Made by a program: the position numbers and the translations under genes
DNA from: Corydoras sp. C115
Lineage: Eukaryota; Chordata; Actinopteri; Siluriformes; Callichthyidae
Direction of reading: 5' to 3'
Assembly: GCA_019802505.1 (NCBI GenBank)
Contig: JAFMOC010000764.1
Coordinates: forward strand, 62,001 to 126,000
Length of the DNA stretch: 64,000 nt
Notes under the pieces: generated by a model
Told to the model about the DNA's origin: nothing
What the model saw: only the letters and a program-made list of their open reading frames with translations
Database searches by the model: none
Shown: positions 10,922-20,744 of the stretch, one piece after another
Position numbering within the stretch: position 1 is the first letter of the stretch
How the letters are laid out: every line of letters begins with the position of its first letter

Positions 10922-11567
10922 TGTCACGTTGCCCACCTGGGATTTAAACGCGGCTGCGCAAATACAGCGCAGCGCCGCAGCGCTCTAACGCGCAGAAGGG
11001 AGCCAGGCACGCAGGTGGTACGAAAGGAAAATTTATTAAAGGTGCTAAAACACCAAACATTCAGGTACAGAGGACAGAGTGACATCAAACACAAAGACGC
11101 GCACGGAAGACAAGAAACCCCGGAACTAAATACCCTGACATATCACACCACGTGCACAAAACCACCCAACGAACCCGCGAAGCTAATTAACTAAAAGACC
11201 TACACGAGACATCTAATTAACTAAACACAGGAACACAAACACAGAACCCAAAAACACACAACGGCCGGGAAACTACCCCCGCCCTTACGGTCGCGTAACG
11301 AGGGGACGCGACCAAGACAACCCAAAAAACAGTCCTGGGGGGGTGGGAGGGTTCGTCCGCCCCTCCTGAGTCGGGCTAGGTAGGCGCCCTCCGGTGGACG
11401 CCCTCTGCGGGGGAGGCGTGTGACACGTCCATAAGTTCTGTGTCGGGGTGGGCGCCCTCTGCGGGCGCGGTGTGGAAGGCGCCATCTGCCGACGCGAAGC
11501 TGCGGACGCCCTCCGGCTGTGAGGTCAGGTGGACGCCCGTGGCGGATCAGGACAGGGCCATGCCCTC

Positions 11568-12896
11568 CTAAAGCGTGGTCCGGTGGACGCCCCCGTCGGG
11601 CGAGGAGTGAGCCATGCCTTCTAGCTGCGTGGTCCGGTGGCCACCCACGTTGGGCGAGGAATGGGCCCCGCCCTCTTGCTGCGGGGTCAGGTGGACGCCC
11701 ACGGGCGGCGTGGTCCGGAGGACGCCCCCTGGCGGCGTGGCGGACGCCCCCTGGCGGCGTGGCGAGGTGGACGCCCCCTGGCGGCGTGGCGAGGCGGACG
11801 CCCCCTGGCGGCGTGGCGTGGCGGACGCCCCCTGGCGGCGTGGCGAGGCGGACGCCCCCTGGCGGCGGGGCGAGCGGCGTGGCGAGGCGGACGCCCCCTG
11901 GCGGCGTGGCGAGGCGGACGCCCCCTGGCGGACCTCGGCGGGCACGCACGCTGGGCGGACCTCGGCGGGCACGCACGCTGGGCGGACCTCGGCGGGCACG
12001 CACGCTGGGCGGACCTCGGCGGGCACGCAGGCTGGGCGGACCTCGGCGGGCACGCACGCTGGGCGGACCTCGGCGGGCACGCACGCTGGGCGGACCTCGG
12101 CGGGCACGCAGGCTGGACGGACCTCGGCGGGCACGCACGCTGGGCGGACCTCGGCGGGCACGCACGCAGGCAGGACCCCGGCCGGCACGCGCGCGGGGCG
12201 GACCTCGGCCGGCACGCGCGCTGGGCGGACCTCGGCGGGCACGCGCGCTGGGCGGACCTCGGCGGGCACGCGCGCTGGGCGGACCTCGGCGGGCACACGC
12301 GCAGGCATGACCTCGGCCGGCACCTCGGGCTCTCCATCCTGCACACAAAACACCAAAACCCCCACCGCAACGGCCAAACACATAGACACAAACATGTTGG
12401 ACATGGGGACGACAGACTGGTCGCACGACACATAGGAGGAAGGGGGACACAACACATTCGCGCACTCAGGCGGCGGCTCCGGTACCGCCCCCTCGCGGCG
12501 CGACCCAGACGCGGCACGGACCGGCGCGGTCGCGTCACGTGACTGCCCCGCAGTCCACGCTTCGCGCTCCGCGGCTGCACTGTGCGCCTGCTGCGGCTTC
12601 ACTCCACGCCGTCGCCGCGCTCTGCGTCTGGGTCTCGCCACCGGGGGTTTAACAAACCGGACTGGACCCTCCGTCCAGAACTCCTCAGTGTTGCGGAGGG
12701 TGTGTACGGGCAGAATGTGCCCATTCAGGTAAGATTCGCCCGCCTCGTCATCGGAAAACTGAACAATGTCCAGGCCTTCCTCTGCGCAGAGCGCCTCAAA
12801 CCCATACCTCCACATCCATTCCTCATCGGAGTCGCTCCACTCCGCCATGACGCTGTTTGAGCCGCTCCCCCAGCTCCGGGACGGCGGGCTCCGCAT
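11568..12896 (-). CDS. ORF of repeat-protein LTR element, copy 3
   Basis: A 442-codon ORF from ATG at 12,896; role unknown. Residues 17-85 are the conserved acidic/aromatic domain (AEWSDSDEEW, FEALCAEEGLDIVQ, GHILPVHTLRN, EEFW). Residues 88-98 are RRRARRRR-type basic. Residues about 110-160 form a linker shared with copy 1 (SAAAERE, GQSRDA, EGAVPEP). Residues about 167-185 form a hydrophobic stretch (NMFVSMCLAVAVGVLVFCV), a possible membrane segment. About twenty 9-residue VPAEVRPAR-type repeats follow, then a Gln/Gly/Ala repeat. The copy-2-like tail (RGRPPEGAYLARLRRGG, LRDRKGGG) is present at 11,285-11,700 but in another frame, so copy 3 has lost frame between repeats and tail. Confidence 0.55.
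   Translation of the reverse strand: MRSPPSRSWGSGSNSVMAEWSDSDEEWMWRYGFEALCAEEGLDIVQFSDDEAGESYLNGHILPVHTLRNTEEFWTEGPVRFVKPPVARPRRRARRRRGVKPQQAHSAAAEREAWTAGQSRDATAPVRAASGSRREGAVPEPPPECANVLCPPSSYVSCDQSVVPMSNMFVSMCLAVAVGVLVFCVQDGEPEVPAEVMPARVPAEVRPARVPAEVRPARVPAEVRPARVPAEVRPARVPAGVLPACVPAEVRPACVPAEVRPACVPAEVRPACVPAEVRPACVPAEVRPACVPAEVRPACVPAEVRPACVPAEVRPACVPAEVRQGASASPRRQGASASPRRSPRRQGASASPRRQGASATPRRQGASASPRRQGASTSPRRQGASATPPGGVLRTTPPVGVHLTPQQEGGAHSSPNVGGHRTTQLEGMAHSSPDGGVHRTTL
11705..12310. repeat. Two adjacent 27-bp minisatellites inside copy 3
   Basis: About eight units of gccccctggcggcgtggcga plus 7 bases (11,705-11,931, one shortened) are followed by about fourteen units of gacctcggcgggcacgcacg plus 7 bases (11,932-12,310). 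Copy 1 has the second unit type and copy 2 the first, so individual elements carry different repeat complements. Confidence 0.95.
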
Positions 12897-13018
12897 AACG
12901 ACGCACTCGCGGAAACGGCGGAGCGCGCCGCGAGTACGAGGCTATACGGCCCCCCCAAAGAAAAATTTAAAAATAGCCTACCTGGGCTCTGGACTCCCAA
13001 AACGTTGGCGCGTCTTAC

Positions 13019-13393
13019 TGTCACGTTGCCCACCTGGGATTTAAACGCGGCTGCGCAAATACAGCGCAGCGCCGCGGCGCTCTAACGCGCAGAAGGGAGC
13101 CAGGCACGCAGGTGGTACGAAAGGAAAATTTATTAAAGGTGCTAAAACACCAAACATTCAGGTACAGAGGACAGAGTGACATCAAACACAAAGACGCGCA
13201 CGGAAGACAAGAAACCCCGGAACTAAATACACTGACATATCACACCACGTGCACAAAACCACCCAACGAACCCGCGAAGCTAATTAACTAAAAGACCTAC
13301 ACGAGACAGCTAATTAACTAAACACAGGAACACAAACACAGAACCCAAAAACACACAACGGCCGGGAAACGGGTGCCCTAGGCACCCGTTACA
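13019..13393 (-). mobile_element. 5' LTR of copy 3 (intact, 375 bp)
   Basis: On the minus strand it starts TGTAACGGGTGCC with a terminal palindrome (acgggtgccctaggcacccg). It has repeated TTAGTTAATTAG motifs, a polyadenylation signal in CTTTAATAAATTTTCC (about 13,125) and the end GTGACA. It is the best reference LTR for the family. Confidence 0.85.
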
Positions 13394-13507
13394 CTAATTA
13401 ACTAAAATACCCACACGAGACAGCTAATTAACTAAACACAGGAACACAAACACAGAACCCAAAAACACACAACGGCCGAGAAACGGGTGCCTTAGGCACC
13501 CGTTACA
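13394..13507 (-). mobile_element. 5' LTR of copy 2, outer part
   Basis: From ctaattaactaaaatac to cccgttaca. It has the copy-2 variants (aaaatacccacacgagac, cggccgagaaac) rather than those of copy 3, so it is the displaced half of the LTR that copy 3 entered. Confidence 0.85.
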
Positions 13508-15572
13508 TTTTTATTGAGGTTTTTATTTATTTATTTATTTTTAAATCTTGTTAGCTTTTATTTGTAGTATAGCTTATCAGGATTATGAAGATTTTTGTTA
13601 TTCCATTGCTTTTTTATTCACTGGCTGTATATTGGGTTTATTCACTGATGTATAGGCGCTTATAATTATTTTTTTTTGTTCTTTGTTTTCTTTCTTTTTT
13701 ATTATTCATCTTTGTTAGTTATGTCTGCTTGTGGAATTGATGGTTATTTTAGTCTTTGAAGTGGTGTGCAGTGCTTAGCAAAACTTTGGATATGTAGTAA
13801 GATGAGCTGTATTTTAATCTTATTGAATTAATTGAATGGTTTTTTGGTTCACTTAATGGTTGTGAGATTATAGCAAATGTGTAGCTCTCCTGTTCTCTGA
13901 GCTATTTTTCTTTACTTTGTTTTTCCTCTTCTTTTTTTAATAAGTAAATAACTTTTTTTATTTCTCAGCCATTTTTTAGAGTGAGCAACAATTTAATAAA
14001 GAGAGCTCCATCTTTGTTATAAAGAATGTGTGTACTTTGTTCAGAGCTCCTATTTGCTCTAGAAATAAACCAAGGGGTTCAAGGTGTCCCTGTTTGGTCA
14101 CATTTATGATTTGTGCTATAGTAGTCCTGGCAACACTTGCTTAAGGGATTAAATTATTTGTGAGTTATAAGGGATTATAGTTGTCTTCACTTTATAAGTT
14201 TATAAGGGGTTATATAGTAGTCATGGCAACTGTTTGTGAGTGATATTACCTGTAAGTCATTTATAACTGATTGTACCTTTTTAATAATTGTTTGAGGGCT
14301 CATAGTAGCCATTAATAAAGGGATTATAGTTGTCCTCAGTCATTTAAGGGATTATATTTGTGGCAACTGTCCTTAATTGGATTATATTTGGTCTTAATTG
14401 TCCTGTTACTTGTTCATGTGTGATTTTAGTATTTGTTAGGTATTAAGGGATTGTAGTTGGGATTATGGTAGTCTTGTTTTCAAATTTAGTGTAAATACAT
14501 AGTTAAATTTTATTTTTATTTTATCTTTATTCTATTTTTCTAATCCTCTTAAATTCCAACTTTATGTGGAGAAGTAAGGAAGGAATTTCACTGCTGGCTG
14601 TGCCATGTATATCTACATATGTGACAAACCTGATTCTGAATTATGGCAGTTGCTAGGTATTGGTCTTCAAGAATGTAGAAGAGATTATAGTAGTCGTGGC
14701 AACTGAGTTATTGTAGTAATTTCGTTTGGACACTTCCCTTTTTGCATCACTTATTGTCCATGTTCTCTGGACTTTTACCAAGTTTCCATGACTTTGTAGT
14801 TCTACGATTACATTCTGTAGTCCATCTTTTTGTGAACTACAGTACATACTGTGTACTCTATTCTAATGATTCAGACCTCAATAGTACCCCACAAAACCAC
14901 AATGTCCATCTAAATTAACTTCAAGTCTATGTACACACCTCCCACCTGCATGTCCTCGCTCACCACACCTGTAGACCTCTTTGGCCTTCCTCTCGTCCCC
15001 AGTTTCCTCCAACTTGATGATGGGTCAACAAAAGATTACTTAATGTCTCAGTTTCAAGCCTGACACCAAGCTGCCATATATGCTGATGCCATGTTGCTGT
15101 GGCGGCCTCTAAAGTCTTCAGCTAAGGTAACGAGAAGAAAGAAAAATCTGAACTAATACAACATGTATTTATTTATTTTTTTTAGGATCCTGCCAAAATT
15201 TCTATACTCTTCATAACAAGTAGTTTGTCATGGGGATATATTTCATAATTCTTAGCTGGCAGCCATGCACCGCAAAGCTTGTTTTGGGTCGTGTCGGGGT
15301 ATTTCTATCGTAATGACGTCATCAATGGATGTGTTTTGGTGTCGCGTACCATCTCCTAGCTGGCAGGTGTGCTCTGACTTTGGAGGCTTGCTATATTATT
15401 TTAATGTGAATGGAGAACATGCAGAATAGCGTAGACCATTAGTTCCAAACGGATCTAAGCCCCAGGTGCCGTCTGACTTTGGGGGCTTTGAGGTTCTCCA
15501 TTTGACTGAATTGTGAACACACAATGTAGTGTAGACGGTGTACGTGCATTCTTCGATTTAATAGAAATTTAA
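13508..15572. other. AT-rich gene-free stretch with one small repeat fragment
   Basis: No gene supported. From about 14,100 to 14,480 a loose motif (aagggattatagt..gtc..ggcaac) recurs irregularly. The sequence at 14,562-14,642 is the reverse complement of 32,688-32,772, a short interspersed repeat. At about 15,360-15,540 an imperfect direct repeat (gtgtgctctgactttggagg and a later variant) is visible. Confidence 0.6.
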
Positions 15573-16028
15573 TACCGTTCAGTGGTGTTGGACACATGCA
15601 CCTGCGTTGACGATTCACCGCTGTTTTGTGTAAAAGTTTGCCGGTCAAATTTCTGATCAGGTTTGAGTGAAATCGGCACAGACAATGAATACACAACACT
15701 GGTGCTAGAATAATGTGTCTTTATTCCCCACACACAGAGTACATAGAAACTTAATCTAACATTACACAAATCTACATAGCCAAGCCCTTACCTGACACAC
15801 TAGGACCGGAGAGCCGTCGGTCCTGGTCAGAGCCCGCCACCGCAGTTCAAAGCTGGGCAATGGTGCACAACATCCCACATCAGACTCTGATCAGCACCAC
15901 GGCTCCCTTGCCTTTTATACAAAATTTACATGCGAGCGGAGCGGGCCGGACCCCACCCGCAGATTTCCCTGCAATTAATTCAGTGCCCTGTTTCGACTCA
16001 GTGTCCTGAGTCGAAACAGGCCCCTACA
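15560..16028 (-). mobile_element. LTR remnant with TATA box, polyA signal and terminal hairpin
   Basis: On the minus strand a purine tract (AAGAAAGAAGGGAG, 16,029-16,043) is followed by TGTAGGGGCC and a 14-bp perfect hairpin arm (cctgtttcgactca..tgagtcgaaacagg, 15,989-16,022). Then come GTATAAAAGG (about 15,915) and GGGGAATAAAG (about 15,727). This order fits U3-R-U5 of a 3' LTR, with the adjoining 16,029-16,120 as internal DNA. No retroviral ORF is present. The inner end of the LTR is uncertain (about 15,560-15,640). Confidence 0.55.
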
Positions 16029-16456
16029 CTCCCTTCTTTCTTCAATCGAGTCTTGGGGCGAGTCGTCCTGACACACTCTCTATCAACCTTGCATCGGTGC
16101 CTAGGGTGAATCGCCCCTACACTCCCGATTGTCCATGAATTGGTGCCTGATGCATGCAGGTGAAAAACAGATTATATAAAAAGTGATGGCGACAAATGTC
16201 TGGCTAGGTTGTTTTTCGACGCCAAGTTGGCAATATGGCAGGAATTTACGGGAACACACCACCACGCCCATCGGCATACAGATATTTGAAAGCTGCGTGT
16301 ACTGTAGGGTCCTTTAACTTCTTTCCCCTTTAATGATCCAGTATCTTAGGATAAGTTTACAGATTACAGACGGCGTCACGTGTCTGCAAGTTTATTGATC
16401 AATACTTTTTCTTTCCTTGAATCCTATAGCCATTGTCACCAACTGTTGATTGCTGC

Positions 16457-16483
16457 TTTTTTTTTTTTTTTTTTTTTTTTTTT
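16457..16483. repeat. T27 homopolymer
   Basis: An uninterrupted run of about 27 T, perhaps the A-tail of a minus-strand retrocopy. I could not recognise the adjoining body. Confidence 0.9.
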
Positions 16484-16611
16484 CCCTTCATTCAAATGCA
16501 TCTGTGCCAACCCCATCCAGCTTTTCCAACCACATGCCAGCACTCCTCTCTCCATTAACCACACCCTCATACTGACTTTGAGTACCGCTAAAAACTTAGA
16601 TGGAGTATGAA

Positions 16612-17175
16612 GGTGTGTCTTATCATTGGTTACCATGTAGATGGACTTTGTTTGGAAGATCACCTAAACTTTACAACCAATTTTGACGCCATACGGAACG
16701 GACGATAATCCACCACCCAAGTTCTACCTGTATACTATCTGTGATTGTTCTCTTGGTTTTCTATTGGTCAGCACAAACAGGGGATTAACAGCCTGTAAAT
16801 GTAAATTAATAGTGTGCTTTCATGGACACATAGAATGAGCTGGGTGGGCGAGGCTGTACCCTAACAGCCAATGAGCGGCTAGATCCCACACCAACCTTCC
16901 CAATCATATACATACAGTGCTGGTCAAAAGCTAGGACATGCCGCCTTCTTACTTAATCATTTATTTTTGGTTTACCATATAGAAGGACGTTTTAGTTTTA
17001 CAGCCTGTTGTCTGTCTGTTTTTGTTAGTACCCTGTTGGTTCTCCCCGTTGATTGGCCAACACAATCACAGATGGTATACAGGTCGGATTTGGGTGATGG
17101 ATTATTGTCCGTTCCGTATGACGTCAAAATCGGTCCTAGCATTAAGATCATCTTCCAAACAGTGTAGTTTCACGG
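16612..17175. repeat. MITE-like imperfect inverted repeat
   Basis: Arms of about 150 bp face each other: ttgacgccatacggaacgga near 16,682 is matched inversely by tccgttccgtatgacgtcaa near 17,108. The match extends out to tttggaagatcacctaa and in to the ctgtgattgttctc..attggtca segment. A related single arm, without the second half, is at about 22,445-22,560. There is no ORF. Confidence 0.7.
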
Positions 17176-17514
17176 ATGTATGTAGAATGGGCTGGGTGGG
17201 CGGGGCTGATGATGGGAGCTCTCTCAACTAAGAGTCTGAAGTATCTGCCTCTTTCAGTTCTGCTGCTGTGGTCAGTTATGCCAGAGTCACGTGCTGCACT
17301 GTCAATCAATTACTTATTACTTAAATGCTGGGCTTTATTAGCTCTAACTGCTTTTCGTGTCTGTTTCTTTTGGGGTGTGGCTGGTTTCCTGGAGGTGTAG
17401 TCAGATCTTCATCCATGGCTCTGCTGAAGCACTGTGGCTGTGACTATTACTGGATGATAATAAGTAATGTTAATAAGTATGTAATTTATTAATAGAGCAC
17501 TTATTACAATAGTG

Positions 17515-17710
17515 TTATAAGCCTTTAAACCACGAAAGACCAAGCTGAAGTGACAGGGGCAAGACAAAACTCCTTGTTATGTTGATATTTTAAGGAAGAA
17601 ACCTTAGAAGGCCCAATGCTCAGCGGGGGACTCATCCTCATTGAGCAGCCGGGCAGCATCAACAGTGTAGGACAGCCATGTACAGATGATCAGGTGACCT
17701 GTATTTAACA
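17515..17710 (+). repeat. Interspersed repeat unit, first copy
   Basis: Contains aagcctttaaaccacgaaag, gttatgttgatattttaagg, aagaaacctt and agtgtaggacagccatgtac. The same unit is at 26,515-26,735 and, partly, at 27,045-27,180. Its origin is not identified. Confidence 0.75.
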
Positions 17711-17939
17711 ATTGGTAAACTATATTAGTCCATTGAGGGCATCCTGCAGGATTGCCAGTCCAATAGAAATCCATATTCTATCCAGTAATTGTCTTAGTGG
17801 CAATGCTACGGCAGAGGCATGGAAGAAGAGCTGACTACACCTTCAGGAAATTGGCAACACCTCAAAAGACAAACTAGAAAAGCAGTTGGAGCTAATAAAG
17901 CACAATATTTAAGTAATAATCAGCGTTTGACACAGTGCA

Positions 17940-18330
17940 TCATTTTACTCCGGCAGAAATAAAAGCGCCAGATACTGTAGGGTACCTTGTTGAGAGGGCT
18001 CCATGGTTCAGCACCATTTCAGTGCCACACCCTCTACTAATGGAAAAGCTGGGTGAAGACCCTGTTTTTAAAATGTAGCCAAAAGTTAGAGCTAGAGATA
18101 AAGATTTCGGGATTCGTTTTGGCAGTGATAAGGGACAAAATTGGTAAAGTGTTCCTTTGAGGGACGATACAGGTGGGAGACAGGTAGCGAGCTGAGTGTG
18201 ATGTGGTGTGGACGCATACAGCGGAGGGATGCTGAGGATGGTGACATCCCACAACACTGTTAGACCAAAACTGCTTTACGCCTACGCTGCAATTGAACTG
18301 CGCATGCGCAGAGCTGCCGTGGACTGACCC
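17940..18330 (-). other. Possible 5' exon with NRF1-type site
   Basis: At 18,299-18,312 the perfect palindrome ctgcgcatgcgcag matches the NRF1 consensus core. About 55 bp downstream on the minus strand is ATGTCACCATCC (ATG near 18,246). That frame stays open for about 56 codons to a TAG. A second frame is open from 18,257 to 17,940. A CpG-bearing NRF1 site close to a start codon resembles a housekeeping promoter, but I could not recognise the peptide or find a second exon. It may equally be transposon sequence. Confidence 0.25.
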
Positions 18331-19576
18331 TGCCGCATATTTTCAGAGCAGGATGTAAATACAACTCTTCATTTTGTGTCTCAGTGAAGACTCAATGAAA
18401 TTACTGCATTTTTAGCTTTAAATTTGAATGAACCTTGTTCAACATGTAGGGTTAGCAGTTCCTGCTAATGGCTACTCTGATTGTGGTGGTGCTCCGGTGC
18501 TATTAATTGCGTTGCAGCCGTGCGGCATTAGTGGTTACGTCGTCCAGCGTTAGCGGGAGTATTTAAATTCGTGGAGCTGACATGGCCGGGAGAGCAAGCT
18601 CTGGCTTTTTCACGCAGCAGGTTTTGCTGCCGATGCTCGCTCATGAGCAATGTCCGTGAAGACCGAGGTCGGTGTCTTCACGTCCTTCGTGGAGAGAGTT
18701 TCACTCAGTGGCCGGCGTGTAAAAGTGGCTCCTTTGGGTTTTATCTGTGCCTCGCCGTGGTTTATACAGTCTCGTGTCTTCCCAAGCCTTGGATACATGC
18801 CCGTGACTTGTCTTCGAGACCAGCTGGTAATCAGGTTGGTGAATATAAATATTGGGCTGTGGGTTGCCAGGTGCTCTCGTTCCTTCTATTGGGCGTGGAA
18901 CCAGTTGTATCGTCGGGCTTCACTCCGGCTGCTGTTCTGCTGTGTAGTTCTATGGTGATTTTGTGGTTCTGTTCTGTGTGTTGTACGGTTTTGTTTCGTC
19001 TTGTTATTTTAGGTTATTCTCACGTTGCTGCTCATTTTGGGTTGTGGCGGCACCCCACCGGGAGGGACCGCGTCCCGCCATTGTCACCGGCAGCGTGCGT
19101 GGGTTAAATATAACCAGGGTGTGTGCAGTGGGGGTTACGGGGGCATTACTCAATTATTATTGTGTATATAATTTGGTTCTTTTGATTCTGTTGTGTGGAG
19201 TTTGATTTATTTATGTTTTTGGTTTGTGATTTTGTTTTTGGTGTTTTTTCCTTTTTCTGTTTTGATTTTGATTTATTTTGTGGGCTTAGCCCTTTTTTTT
19301 TGTGAGTGTTAAAAAGCTTATATTTTCCGACCAGAAGGGGGGGGCAAGCCAATGGTGGTGGGTACCTGTGTCCGTGCATTCACTTGTATGGTAGGTTAGT
19401 GTCACTTGGGTGTACAGTGCAGTGTATATCACATACAGAACCTTGTCTCTGTCTTGACTGCACGAAGTTGTGGTGAACCTAGGATTGTGACTAATTGTTT
19501 GTACTAATAATTAGTATTATCACATACTTGCACTCTATCTTTCCCTTGGGTGCTTATACCCCCCGGGGGTGGCGTA
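18331..19576. other. Unassigned sequence, T-rich on the plus strand
   Basis: A frame open from 18,571 to 19,107 has irregular composition and no recognisable domain, so I do not call it a gene. The 19,190-19,310 stretch is strongly T-rich. No terminal repeats were found. Confidence 0.4.
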
Positions 19577-19710
19577 GTCTAAAGCAGTGCTTCTCAAATA
19601 GTGGGCCGCGCCCCCCTGGGGGGGCGCAGTGCGGTGCCTGGGGGGGCGCATAACAAGATATCACAGTGCAAGTGATATTAAGTGTACTGAACAAACCCTC
19701 AAGATACAAC

Positions 19711-20100
19711 ATGGAGAAATATTTAACGGGAATGACGCAGAGAAAGGCGGAGAGAGACGAAGATAATGAGAGCAACAAAAGTCAACCGAAAGCTAAATGT
19801 CGAAGCGAATGCAGCGCCTGGCTTCAGTGTAACTGTAACTTCACTGTAACTGAGGTGGGAGACGAAGAAAGTCCGATGTGTCTGCTGTGTCTAAATGTTG
19901 TCAGCGGACAGCTTGAAGCCAAATAAATGAAGGCGTCACTTAAAGACATTACACCCCAATCACGCTGATAACCGCTTGAGTTTTTTAATCGTAAACGTGA
20001 CGCGTATAACCAGCAAATATTAACGCTTTATGAAAACTACTACAGAAAAGCTATGCGCTGCAAAACGGACGCGTTGGAGACATTAGTTCTGACTTCCTCA
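19711..20100 (+). pseudogene. hAT transposase N-terminus, broken
   Basis: From ATG at 19,711 the frame reads MEKYLTGMTQRKAERDE, then a Cys-rich part (CNCNFTV..MCLLCLNVV) and stops at 19,926. Further matching residues continue in other frames: RHLKTLHPNH-like sequence near 19,940 and NRKRDAYNQQ near 19,990. By memory this resembles the N-terminus of ZBED5-like hAT proteins with a zinc-binding region. The DDE catalytic part is absent, so the element is a non-autonomous deletion derivative. Confidence 0.6.
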
Positions 20101-20554
20101 AAAAAAAAAAAAAAAAAACAGCACAAATTGTTGTATTAATTTTAGTTTTGTAGGTTAAAGTGTTAATAAATTGTGCTCCAGAATTAATATTGCTGATTAA
20201 TTTAAATTTATTATTATTTATTTTACTTTATTTTATTTTCAGTATCAAATGCCAGTCAGTTAAAAAATGTTTCTAGTTTAAATAAGGATTTCATTCGTTT
20301 ATGTTACAAACTAAAAGACAAAGTTAATAAACTGATTCTTTGTTCTAAGTTGATCTATATTTCTTTCCTTTTTGTTTTCTTTATTATTAATAAGGATATA
20401 TTGTTATAAAAGAGGTGTACTTATAACAAATTTATAGACAAATGATACTACAGTGGGTGTGTAAAAATAATTTTTCATCCCATTTTGTCATGTACGGGGG
20501 GAGGGGGGGCGCAAAATGTTTTCTTCTTCTTAGGGGGGGCTTAACAGAAAATAC

Positions 20555-20703
20555 ATTTACATTACATTTACATTTAGTCATTTAGCAGACGCTTTTATCC
20601 AAAGCGACTTACAAATGAGAACACCACAAGTCAGAAGCCATGGAGAAAACCAACTATACTGTAAGTTCATCAACCTGATTGTTATTCGAAGCTGCGCCCC
20701 CCC

Positions 20704-20744
<41 letters not shown>

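Larger units (their letters stand above)
10917..13398 (-). mobile_element. Copy 3: complete 2.47-kb LTR element with CTAAT target duplication
   Basis: The element spans 10,922-13,393, from tgtcacgttgcc to cccgttaca on the plus strand. It is flanked on both sides by ctaat (10,917-10,921 and 13,394-13,398). The LTRs are 10,922-11,273 (3') and 13,019-13,393 (5'). Apart from about 23 bp missing at the outer end of the 3' LTR they differ at only a few positions, so insertion is recent. A polypurine tract lies at 11,274-11,288. The interior is one repeat-rich ORF with no gag or pol, so the element is non-autonomous, or depends on a retroelement elsewhere. It sits inside the 5' LTR of copy 2. Confidence 0.88.

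Noticed and set aside
10922..13393. Segmental duplication instead of retroelement insertion
   Set aside because: The exact 5-bp duplication and the interrupted copy-2 LTR resuming on the other side are explained by insertion, not by tandem duplication.
18571..19107. 178-codon open frame on the plus strand
   Set aside because: No domain, no homologous copy here, irregular composition and no splice or promoter context.
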